The position numbers and the translations under genes were made by a program. The notes under the pieces were generated by a model. It did no database searches. It had not been told where the DNA came from and worked only from the letters and a program-made list of their open reading frames with translations. Below, piece after piece: positions 37,962-46,405 of a stretch of DNA of 64,000 bases (its first letter is position 1; each line of letters starts with the position of its first letter). The DNA is from Bryobacterales bacterium (GTDB taxonomy: Bacteria > Acidobacteriota > Terriglobia > Bryobacterales > Bryobacteraceae), in assembly GCA_025350625.1 (NCBI GenBank), contig JANXXL010000131.1:1-64000 (forward strand), in the 5' to 3' direction.

Positions 37962-40010
37962 ATGGAAATCCGGCACTCCGTTTGCGCGCTTGATTGTCCC
38001 GACGCTTGTTCTCTGCTGGTCAACGTGGAAGATGGCCGCGCTACCCGACTGCGCGGGGATACAGCCCATCCGGTCACACGCGGATTCCTCTGCGGGAAGG
38101 TCGCGCAATATCTGGAGCGCGAATACTCGCCGCAGCGCCTGCTCTATCCGCAAAAACGCGCCGGTGCGAAAGGCGAAGGGCGCTTCGCGCGCATCTCGTG
38201 GGACGAAGCGCTCGGAACCATCGCACAGCGCCTGGCTGCCATCGCCGAAAAGCACGGACCCGAATCGATTCTCCCCTATAGCTACGCCGGGACCATGGGC
38301 TTGCTCAACGGTTCCGGCATGGACCGCCGCTTCTTCCATCGCCTGGGCGCCTCGCGGCTCGACCGCACGATTTGTTCCAGCACCGGCGGCGCCGCTCTTA
38401 CCGCAAGTCTCGGTTTGCGCTACGGCACCGAGCCCGAACAGTTTCGCCATTCTAAACTGATCATCGCCTGGGGCGCGAATATTCACGGCACCAACGTGCA
38501 CCTGTGGCCTTTCATCGTCGAGGCCCGCCGCAACGGGGCCAAGCTCTATGTGATCGACCCGGTCAAGACCCGCACCGCCGCTCTGGCCGACCGCCATCTG
38601 GCGATAAATCCGGGAAGCGATCTCGCGCTGGCGCTGGGCTTGACGCACGTCATTATTGGTGAGAAACTTCACGATGCCGATTACGTCGCGCGTTATACCC
38701 ACGGTTTCGACGAACTCGCCGCTCTCGCCCGAGCCTACGATCCGACGCGAGTGGCCGCACTCACGGGCATCGCCGCGGAGGATATCGTGCAACTCGCGCG
38801 CGAGTACGCGAACGCGCGGCCCGCTGTCATTCGCGTGAACTATGGAGTGCAGCGCAGCGACCATGGCGGCGCGGCGGTCCGCGCGATTGCCGCTCTGCCG
38901 GCGCTCACGGGGTCTTGGAAGGAAGCCGGCGGTGGATTGCAGCTCACCACCTCGCAAGCTTTCCAGTTCAATAGCAAGGCTCTCGAAATGCCGGAGTTGC
39001 AGGAGCGCTCGACGCTCGGGCGCGAAGCGCGCCTCGTCAATATGTCGGAGCTGGGCAAGGCGCTCACGGAATTGGACGCCCCGCCCGTCAAGGCGATGGT
39101 GGTTTATAACTCCAACCCGGCAGCCATCGCGCCGAACCAAGGAAGGGTGTTGGCAGGAATGCGCCGCGAAGATTTGTTCACGGTGGTGCTCGAACAATTC
39201 CAGACGGACACCGCTGATTACGCGGACATCCTCTTGCCTTCGACGACATTCCTCGAACATACCGACCTGTACCGCTCCTACGGGCACTATTTCCTGCAAC
39301 TGGCTCGCCCGGCGCTCGATCCGCCTGGCGAAGCCCGCTCCAACGTCGAAGTCTTCCGCGACCTGGCGCTGCGCATGGGCTTTGACGACCAATGTTTCCG
39401 CGATTCCGAAGACATCATGATCCGTTCGCTGCTCAACTCCGGACATCCATTCCTCAAAGGCATCACACTCGAGCGCTTGGACCGGGAGCACTCCATTCGA
39501 CTGAACATTTCCGAGCCTGGCGCACCTTTTTTGCCCTTTCGGGAAGGCGGGTTTGGCACGCCATCCGGGAAGTGCGAGTTCGGAGCCGAGGCGCTCGACT
39601 ACACGCCGCCAGTGGAGTCGCGCTTCGGAGACGAGTCCCTCAAAAGCCGCTATCCGCTGGAGTTGATTTCATCAAAAAATGACGACAGCATGAATTCCAC
39701 ATTTGGCTATCGCCCGCGGGTGGATGCGGACACTTCCCTGCTCTATCTGAATCATGCCGACGCCACATCTCGCGCTATCCAGACCGGCGACCGCGTACGA
39801 GTCTTCAATGACCGCGGCAGCCTTCTGCTGCGCGCCAACGTGAACGGAGTGGTGCAGCCCGGGGTCGCGCGCGCGCCATCCGTGCGCTGGAACAAGCGCG
39901 CAGAGGACGCCTCGAACGTCAATGTGCTCACTTCCGAGCGCCTCACGGACATGGGAGGCGGTCCTACGTTTTATAGCTGCCTGGTCGAAGTCGAACGCTG
40001 CGGCGATTAG
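37962..40010 (+). CDS. Molybdopterin-dependent (bis-MGD, 4Fe-4S) oxidoreductase, FdhA/DMSO-reductase superfamily
   Basis: ORF 37875..40010; start MEIRHSVCALDCPDACSLLV; FLCGKVAQYLEREYSPQRLLYP; CSSTGGAALTASLGLRYG; C-terminal molydopterin dinucleotide-binding region. Confidence 0.93.
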   Translation: MEIRHSVCALDCPDACSLLVNVEDGRATRLRGDTAHPVTRGFLCGKVAQYLEREYSPQRLLYPQKRAGAKGEGRFARISWDEALGTIAQRLAAIAEKHGPESILPYSYAGTMGLLNGSGMDRRFFHRLGASRLDRTICSSTGGAALTASLGLRYGTEPEQFRHSKLIIAWGANIHGTNVHLWPFIVEARRNGAKLYVIDPVKTRTAALADRHLAINPGSDLALALGLTHVIIGEKLHDADYVARYTHGFDELAALARAYDPTRVAALTGIAAEDIVQLAREYANARPAVIRVNYGVQRSDHGGAAVRAIAALPALTGSWKEAGGGLQLTTSQAFQFNSKALEMPELQERSTLGREARLVNMSELGKALTELDAPPVKAMVVYNSNPAAIAPNQGRVLAGMRREDLFTVVLEQFQTDTADYADILLPSTTFLEHTDLYRSYGHYFLQLARPALDPPGEARSNVEVFRDLALRMGFDDQCFRDSEDIMIRSLLNSGHPFLKGITLERLDREHSIRLNISEPGAPFLPFREGGFGTPSGKCEFGAEALDYTPPVESRFGDESLKSRYPLELISSKNDDSMNSTFGYRPRVDADTSLLYLNHADATSRAIQTGDRVRVFNDRGSLLLRANVNGVVQPGVARAPSVRWNKRAEDASNVNVLTSERLTDMGGGPTFYSCLVEVERCGD

Positions 40011-41428
40011 TGCGCGGCGGCGGAAAGGGCCGCCACCCGCTCTAGCATCGCGTCCAGATCCTGGCGTGCATAATAGCGCCCTCGCAGCACCACGCCGCCG
40101 ATCTTCTGGGTATTGTGAATGTCCTTGAGCGGGTCGGCGTTGAGCAGCACCAGGTCGGCGGACTTCCCTTCCTCAATGGTGCCGGTCTCGTTGAGAATTC
40201 CGAAGTAGCGCGCCGGGTTCCGCGTCGCCGTCTGCAGCGCTTCCATAGGTGTCAATCCGGACTCCTCGAAGAGCGCCAGTTCCTGGTGCAATCCCCAGCC
40301 TGGCAACACGGGGTTAAATGGATTGGTGTCCGTGCCTGCGAGCAATTCCACGCCGGCGCGGTGCATATCGCCGACCAGCTTCCTGTAGCGGGTGAGCAGC
40401 ATACGCATGCGCTGATGCAGCACCTCGTATTCGGGGGGAGACAAATCACGCAGGTAAAAGATCACGCGTGGGTCCCAGTTGGAGGTCCATGTCTTAGGGA
40501 GGAAGCGGCGGCGCGGATCGTTTACGAACTCTTCGTCAAGCTCGTGCACGAAACCAGCCAGGATGGCGAGTGTGGGCGTCTGCCATGTCCCGTTCTTTCG
40601 AAACGTCTCGAAGAGCGCGGCGGCCTTGGTTTCGTCATAGGTATTCACCAGCCCGGAGAGCAGCGGCCACGCCAGCAGCCGCAGTCTTTGCTCACCCGTC
40701 ATCTGGGGATCGTACATAGTGGCCACCCGCTCGGCTCGAAGTTGCACCTCATTAGTAGAAGCGGCCAGCAAAATATTGTTCAGGTGTTCCTCGCTGCGCA
40801 TCCCGGCGTCCGAGGCTTCGAGCGGACTCACCTCTTCCGGCACGTGCCCGGCTATCGGGATTCCCACCGCACGCGCCTCCTCTGCCAAGGCCAGGAACGC
40901 TTCCCGCGGAACGCTGCTGTACACTTTAAGGAAATCCGCGCCGTGAGCCTGTAACAGGTGGACGGCGAGCCGGGCTTGTTCGGCGTTCGCTACCGCCACT
41001 GCATCCGGCCAGTTCCCTCCGCCACCCATAAGCGGACCGTCCACGAATCCCGGCGCAAACATTCGCGGCGCGTCCGAACGCAGCTTCCATTGCCGGATGG
41101 TTGCCAAAGCGATCCCCGAATACATCTCGCGAACTCCCGTGATCCCGTTGGCGATCAGCAGCGGAAACGCGATCTCGGGCGAAGTGATATGCACATGCAT
41201 ATCCCACAATCCGGGAATCAGATACTTACCCGTAGCATCGATCACAACTGCGCCGGCTACGCTCTTGGCCCGCCGTTTCACCGTTACGATGCGGCCGTCG
41301 CGGACGATCACGGTGAAGTTTTTCTTAGCGGGCGCGCCGGTTGCGTCGATCACCGTCGCGTGTTCAAAGACCAGCGTCTGCGCGACGGCTGGGGGAAGCA
41401 GACCAATCAGGAGAATGAAAGCGCGCAC
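40007..41428 (-). CDS. Secreted amidohydrolase-family protein (imidazolonepropionase-like)
   Basis: 473 aa; signal peptide; LIPGLWDMHVHITSPE; GTDTNPFNPVLPGWGLHQEL; GTIEEGKSADLVLLNADPL. Confidence 0.92.
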   Translation of the reverse strand: MRAFILLIGLLPPAVAQTLVFEHATVIDATGAPAKKNFTVIVRDGRIVTVKRRAKSVAGAVVIDATGKYLIPGLWDMHVHITSPEIAFPLLIANGITGVREMYSGIALATIRQWKLRSDAPRMFAPGFVDGPLMGGGGNWPDAVAVANAEQARLAVHLLQAHGADFLKVYSSVPREAFLALAEEARAVGIPIAGHVPEEVSPLEASDAGMRSEEHLNNILLAASTNEVQLRAERVATMYDPQMTGEQRLRLLAWPLLSGLVNTYDETKAAALFETFRKNGTWQTPTLAILAGFVHELDEEFVNDPRRRFLPKTWTSNWDPRVIFYLRDLSPPEYEVLHQRMRMLLTRYRKLVGDMHRAGVELLAGTDTNPFNPVLPGWGLHQELALFEESGLTPMEALQTATRNPARYFGILNETGTIEEGKSADLVLLNADPLKDIHNTQKIGGVVLRGRYYARQDLDAMLERVAALSAAAH

Positions 41429-41907
41429 TACAGCAACTTGATAATGGCGGCTTCCAGGTCTGAGATCGGAGTGTCGCCGAAGAACGATCGGACTCTTTTG
41501 CCGGTGCGGTCGTAAAGGAACAGCGCCGGCAACTCACCGCTCGCCCACTTAGCGTCGACTGTGGGATAAAACGCGTCGTTATTCGCGGTCTTCAGAAGAT
41601 ACGTTGGTCCCTCCACACGATTTTCCTTGAGGACCTTTAGCGCCGCGGCTTCCTGCTCCTGATCGTCGGCTGAGATCAGCACCAGGTCAAACCCGCGCAC
41701 CGCCAGCTTCCGCGACAACTGGACCAACTGCGGCATCTCCTTGCGGCAGGGCACGCACCAGGTAGCCCAGAAATTGGCGAGGACCACCTTGCCGTGGTGG
41801 GCGGCGATTACTTTGGGGTAAACGGCTTGGTCGAGACGCGTCAGCTTGGGTGAAATTTGCGCCATCAAGCCGGCTGCGAATATACCCAGACCAAGCAGCA
41901 GCTTCAT
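41428..41907 (-). CDS. TlpA-like thioredoxin-fold protein
   Basis: 159 aa; VVLANFWATWCVPCRKEMPQLVQLSRKLA. Confidence 0.93.
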   Translation of the reverse strand: MKLLLGLGIFAAGLMAQISPKLTRLDQAVYPKVIAAHHGKVVLANFWATWCVPCRKEMPQLVQLSRKLAVRGFDLVLISADDQEQEAAALKVLKENRVEGPTYLLKTANNDAFYPTVDAKWASGELPALFLYDRTGKRVRSFFGDTPISDLEAAIIKLL

Positions 41908-42284
41908 TTCTTATCAAGCTTGAAGTTCATGACGGCTTCTTTGCGATTGTCGAACAGACTGAGCGTCCGCGCCGCCGCGGTTGCGTCGCCGGACTTGACC
42001 GTTAACTGATAGTCGATGTCGGCGCGCAAGCCTGAGAAGTGATACTGACCATCGGTCTGCGTGATAAAAGATCGTACCTGGAGCGTGCGCATATCTTTGA
42101 GCTGGACCACCGCCCCGTTTGCCGGCTGGTCGTCCGCACCCACCACGATTCCCATCACGGACCGGGAATTCGCTTCTTCGCGCCGCTCTTGTTTGGTCTT
42201 GTTTTGAGCGAAGACACCTGCGGAAAGAATCGCCGCCACGGCCGCAAGCGTCAGCACCCGTAAGACGTTCCGCATCCGCATCAT
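41904..42284 (-). CDS. Secreted carboxypeptidase-regulatory-like domain protein
   Basis: 126 aa; MGIVVGADDQPANGAVVQLKDMRTLQVRSFITQTDGQYHFSGL. Confidence 0.85.
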   Translation of the reverse strand: MMRMRNVLRVLTLAAVAAILSAGVFAQNKTKQERREEANSRSVMGIVVGADDQPANGAVVQLKDMRTLQVRSFITQTDGQYHFSGLRADIDYQLTVKSGDATAAARTLSLFDNRKEAVMNFKLDKK

Positions 42285-42298
42285 AGTTTACTCTCCAC

Positions 42299-42644
42299 TT
42301 ATTTGGACTCGGAAGGCAACGCAAGGGTTACCTCTACCCGCTCTTCTCCGGTAACGGAAACTTCTTTTTCGGCTGGCTGATAGCCTTTGAGCGACGCTTT
42401 GACGATGTAGGCGGCGGGCGTAGGCGTTACCCGGAACGCAAATTCGCCCCGGGAGTCGCTCACAGATTGCAATCCTTTAATTTTCGGCGCGTCTTTCCTC
42501 GATAGAGTCACGGGCAGCGCCAGGGAGCGAGAATCCGTTGTCGTGAAATACCGTGCCTGCAATCACCGCGTAAGCCCGGTCTTTCTGGGGCGAGGCCCCT
42601 TCGGCGACCGAAAACGCCAGGAGGCAGGCCGCGCCAGCCACCAT
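42299..42644 (-). pseudogene. Secreted carboxypeptidase-regulatory-like protein, disrupted by a 1-nt frameshift at 42512-42514
   Basis: Frame 1: MVAGAACLLAFSVAEGASPQKDRAYAVIAGTVFHDNGFSLPGAA; frame 2: VTLSRKDAPKIKGLQSVSDSRGEFAFRVTPTPAAYIVKASLKGYQPAEKEVSVTG; removing one C from the CCC run joins them. Confidence 0.75.
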
Positions 42645-42657
42645 GTGACCTGCCAGT

Positions 42658-42903
42658 TTACTTCCAAGCCTTATCCTCGTCTTCGTCCTCTTCGTCGTCC
42701 TCGTCTTCGTCATCGTCGTCTTCATCCAGGTCGTCTTCATCGAGGTCGTCCTCGTCATCGGCGGCGTCGGAAACCAATTCAAGCGGGCTCACGCCGCTCA
42801 CGTTCAGATTTGCGCCGCACTCCTCGCATACCAGGGAATCCCCTTCATCCAGCTCTTCCTCGTCAACATCTATGACCGCATCGCAAAGCGGGCAGTTGAC
42901 CAT
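42658..42903 (-). CDS. LysW-like zinc-ribbon protein with hyperacidic C-terminal tail
   Basis: 81 aa; MVNCPLCDAVIDVDEEELDEGDSLVCEECGANLNVSGVSPLELVSDAADDEDDLDEDDLDEDDDDEDEDDEEDEDEDKAWK; CxxC...CxxC. Confidence 0.75.
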   Translation of the reverse strand: MVNCPLCDAVIDVDEEELDEGDSLVCEECGANLNVSGVSPLELVSDAADDEDDLDEDDLDEDDDDEDEDDEEDEDEDKAWK

Positions 42904-43007
42904 GGCTCTCCTCCTCGTCTACCACGCGGTCTACGCGCTAAAACACTTGCAAGCGCCTGGAAGGGCACCCAGAACTATATTTACCATGAGATCGCCGCAG
43001 AGAGCGG

Positions 43008-43367
43008 CTACACGGGCTGCAATATGCCGTGTGCGCGTTCCAGATCGGCGGCGGAGAGGGTGACCAGAGTTTTCTCCAGGTCCTCGCCCGAGGTAATCAT
43101 GTGCTTCAAATGGCGGCCCGCTAGTTTCAGGCACCAGGGATCGGTCAGCGCATGCCCGGATTTAGCGGCCAGACCCAGCAACAGCGAATGTGGGAGGGCG
43201 ACGATTTTTTCCTGCTTCTCCTCACCTTCGGTCCACAATATGAACTTCACGTCCACCGTGTCGGCGTGGCGGATCGAAATGGCGGTCTGCAGCCAGCGGA
43301 ACTCCAACTCCCAGGTGCGGCCGAAGGGGTCGGGACCGGCTTCAAAACGGCGAAGGTTTTCTGGCAT
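43008..43367 (-). CDS. Hypothetical protein
   Basis: 119 aa, coherent composition; no family recognised. Confidence 0.6.
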   Translation of the reverse strand: MPENLRRFEAGPDPFGRTWELEFRWLQTAISIRHADTVDVKFILWTEGEEKQEKIVALPHSLLLGLAAKSGHALTDPWCLKLAGRHLKHMITSGEDLEKTLVTLSAADLERAHGILQPV

Positions 43368-43536
43368 CGCTACCAGCGTAACAAATGATTCGCGACGGAA
43401 TTCACCGTAACTAGTACCCTGGACCCTCGTGGGCCACCGCGAGAGCGGGTAGCGGTCGAGTGAATACCTTAGCGGGTATGCTGTTATGCCTTAGCGGCGT
43501 TTGAATCCAGGGATTCAAGGTTATTCTGATGTTGCC

Positions 43537-43872
43537 ATGAAGAAAGTATTAACCATTGCTGCTCTCGTTTTAGCTCCTTTGACGTTGGTTGGATCGGGGG
43601 GGCTCAACTACACCTGTGTGGACGGAACCATGGACGGTGGTAACTGTTACCCCGGGCATGTCCATTTCACGGGTCAAGGCACCCCTAGCACCATTCACAT
43701 TACTGTCACCCGGAATAGCGATAGCACCGTCTATGACGACTTCGACTATGACGCGAGCAATGGTGTGGATTTCACGGAAGTTCTCTACCCGAGGGGGAAT
43801 TACACCGTCACCATAACCGGCTATCCATACGCCGCATCCCAGAACCTTTCCACCGGCAGCGACGGCAACTAA
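43537..43872 (+). CDS. Small secreted hypothetical protein
   Basis: ORF 43501..43872; MKKVLTIAALVLAPLTLVGSGG signal; beta-rich body; followed by terminator. Confidence 0.65.
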   Translation: MKKVLTIAALVLAPLTLVGSGGLNYTCVDGTMDGGNCYPGHVHFTGQGTPSTIHITVTRNSDSTVYDDFDYDASNGVDFTEVLYPRGNYTVTITGYPYAASQNLSTGSDGN

Positions 43873-43900
43873 GCTGACGGGTAACAATTTCAACCTTTCA

Positions 43901-43926
43901 GGGGTGGCGGAAACGCCGCCCCTTTT
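43901..43926 (+). terminator. Rho-independent terminator
   Basis: ggggtggcg-gaaa-cgccgcccc followed by tttt. Confidence 0.85.
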
Positions 43927-44000
43927 CTATTGCTGGAAAACAGACACGGCGCGAGGGCGGCGGTAGTTAAATTGGAGCTTCGATAGTCAGTCGGCTTCGA

Positions 44001-44426
44001 TCAATCGTAGAGGCCCAGCGGGACGGTCACGTTGATGTTGGGACCGGTGTAGTTGCCGGATATATAGGGCGAGAGCATCTTATAGGGATAGTTCGAAATC
44101 AGCACGGAAATACACCAGCTGTTAGTATTCGCATTGGACGCCGTCACTGTGACCATCGAGGTACTCAGTCCAAAATAACCATTGCTGCCGGTTGTGCTCT
44201 GTCCATAGATGACCATATTCTGAATTTCACCTGTAGTGGCACTGTTATTCGTCATACCCCAGCGTGCGGCCCAGCGGGCTCGCTCAACTAGCGCCTGGTG
44301 AATAAACAAGAACTGCCCGAAGTCGAAAATGCCCATGAGCAGACTGAAAAACACAAGGAATATCAGCGCCAGCTCCAGCATAGTGCTGCCTCGGTTGCCC
44401 CGGCGTTTACGGTTCACTAGTGACAT
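44001..44426 (-). CDS. TadE-like pilus assembly protein
   Basis: 141 aa; RRGNRGSTMLELALIFLVFFSLLMGIFDFGQFLFIHQALVERARWAARWG. Confidence 0.9.
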   Translation of the reverse strand: MSLVNRKRRGNRGSTMLELALIFLVFFSLLMGIFDFGQFLFIHQALVERARWAARWGMTNNSATTGEIQNMVIYGQSTTGSNGYFGLSTSMVTVTASNANTNSWCISVLISNYPYKMLSPYISGNYTGPNINVTVPLGLYD

Positions 44427-44441
44427 AGTTTTGCTCTCCCC

Positions 44442-44936
44442 CTAACAAACACCACTATCGGGGCAATACATTCCTTGGAACGGGTAGGTTGCCGCGGGCT
44501 TTCCGGTCAGCGTATAAGTTCCTGTAACACCATTGATGGCATAGCCAGTTATGGCAACCGTCACGGAGGTGGGGGTAAACGTCGTGCCAGCGCTTCCCAA
44601 ATAACCGATCGTGATTGTCACGTTACCGGTGCCGAGGCCTTTCACTACCGGGATAGTATTGGTCCCCATAGGATCGCCATAGATCACCATATTCTTCACG
44701 GCCGCATTGAAGGTGTTCGAGGGAGCCGAACTGGACGAGTCATAAACTTGGAGGGCCCCGAAATGTGCGCCATTGTTTACCGCGTTCACCAGGGCATTGT
44801 ATTGATAAAAAATGTATCCGTATTGGAAGGTCGCGGTGAAGGCCATGACCAGAATTCCGGAGCCCAGCGCAAACTCCAGCATGGAGCTGCCAGCCCGGCT
44901 GCCGAATCTTCTAAACCGCGTAGCGGGGCGCCTCAC
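44442..44936 (-). CDS. TadE-like pilus assembly protein
   Basis: 164 aa; GSRAGSSMLEFALGSGILVMAFTATFQYGYIFYQYNALVNAVNNGAHFGA. Confidence 0.85.
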   Translation of the reverse strand: MRRPATRFRRFGSRAGSSMLEFALGSGILVMAFTATFQYGYIFYQYNALVNAVNNGAHFGALQVYDSSSSAPSNTFNAAVKNMVIYGDPMGTNTIPVVKGLGTGNVTITIGYLGSAGTTFTPTSVTVAITGYAINGVTGTYTLTGKPAATYPFQGMYCPDSGVC

Positions 44937-46207
44937 TGCACCAACCTCACCCGTGCACCACCGCCTGAATTGCTTGTTCCGCCGTTAGTGCCGCCCATTA
45001 CCCAGGGTCCCGCAAAAATCGCGCAGTAAGGCTGATTTCCCGTGCCATCTTTATAAAAGGTACTCAACCCGCCCGAGCTGGATTCAGTGGTTTCCAGCAA
45101 GAATGTCCCGTAGCCCACTACCTGACTTCCGGTGTTGTTGGGATATACCATGGGCACCGGCATCAACCTCCGTCCATTGTGAGAGGTGTTAGCCAGGTAG
45201 GTGGATAACTTTAGCGCGGAGGTGGTGGCACTCGACGGGTCGTAGTTAACCACGTCTTGGTTCACGCGGTCGTCTAAGATTTTTGCTGTGCCCTGTTTAT
45301 TTCCGCTGGAGAGGTCCGGTGTAATATCAGTGCCGATCGCCAACGCCTGTAACTGCTTGGTGTCCAGAATGTATTGATTAATAACCGAGGTGGAGTTGCT
45401 TCCCCAGTAGCCATTAATGCTCGCGCCCCAGTTCTGCACAACTTCCACCATAGGATCCGCGTTGTTCCCGGGCAGATTGTCAATGGCGACGTCACCGGCG
45501 CAAGGGGGGGACACGAAGCAGTTGGCTGCGGTCCCACCGTTGCCGTTGCCATGGCCGTTACCGCATCCCTGGCGGTGGCTGTTGTACTGCGGCCACTGGA
45601 TGTCGTATTCTTCGCCGACTGTTAATCCGAAATTCGGCCCGCTGGCTTCGCACGAGCTGACGCTGCCGTTGCACGCCGCGACACCCGTGAAAGGTCCGAG
45701 GCCCTGCGCGATGGACGCGGCCGCCGGCAAGCTCACTTGCCCGGCGATGGCCTGCGATTGCACATTCTGGGTGTAAACCGGGCTAGCCATTACCACCGGC
45801 ACAAAGTAAACGTTGGGAGCGACCGTCTTAGTAACGCGAACATAGTTCATCGTGGGCGCCAAGACAGAGGTGACATTCGCTGTGGTGTACCAGGTGCCCG
45901 AAGTGGTCGCCCCGAACTCGACTGTGGGGCTGGTTAGTCTGGTGGAGCTGAAGTTCCAGGCGTCCGACAAACTGGTGGCCGCGGTGTTGGCACGGGTAAT
46001 GCCGGCCGAGGTGCCGTCCATTTGGAGAGCCGCTGCAATGGAGGCGGCATCCACGTAGGTCTGGGTTTCGTTCTTCACGATGAAGATGTGTCCCATGTCG
46101 ATCGCGAGACCCATCGCGGCAACCAGTGCGATAGCCGAGGCGGTCATAACGACCAGAACGAATCCACGCTGGCGTAATCTCCGGTTTGCTTTTTGCGGGG
46201 GTGTCAT
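44933..46207 (-). CDS. TadG-like (putative Flp pilus-assembly) protein
   Basis: 424 aa; RGFVLVVMTASAIALVAAMGLAIDMGHIFIVKNETQTYVDAASIAAALQMDG. Confidence 0.85.
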   Translation of the reverse strand: MTPPQKANRRLRQRGFVLVVMTASAIALVAAMGLAIDMGHIFIVKNETQTYVDAASIAAALQMDGTSAGITRANTAATSLSDAWNFSSTRLTSPTVEFGATTSGTWYTTANVTSVLAPTMNYVRVTKTVAPNVYFVPVVMASPVYTQNVQSQAIAGQVSLPAAASIAQGLGPFTGVAACNGSVSSCEASGPNFGLTVGEEYDIQWPQYNSHRQGCGNGHGNGNGGTAANCFVSPPCAGDVAIDNLPGNNADPMVEVVQNWGASINGYWGSNSTSVINQYILDTKQLQALAIGTDITPDLSSGNKQGTAKILDDRVNQDVVNYDPSSATTSALKLSTYLANTSHNGRRLMPVPMVYPNNTGSQVVGYGTFLLETTESSSGGLSTFYKDGTGNQPYCAIFAGPWVMGGTNGGTSNSGGGARVRLVQ

Positions 46208-46405
46208 GGCGCAACTTCTCCTTACCTAAATGAAATCGTCTGCGGACTCGATTTTCTGCAGACACGAACCGCCGGAAACCAGTAGTTCCCACTAGTTCGC
46301 AGTACCATCTTGGGGGCAGAAGAGGGTTGTTTCAAGGACTTCAGGTTAAATGGCTTCGCGAACATCGGGCAAAGACCTTAGGGCCGCGGTTTATGAGAGC
46401 CGGAC

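Noticed and set aside
37938-39491. 517-aa - strand ORF
   Set aside because: Antisense to the clear 4Fe-4S molybdopterin oxidoreductase.
42665-42760. GAY/GAR-rich repeated DNA as a repeat array
   Set aside because: It encodes the acidic tail of the LysW-like ORF; low-complexity coding sequence, not a CRISPR or satellite.
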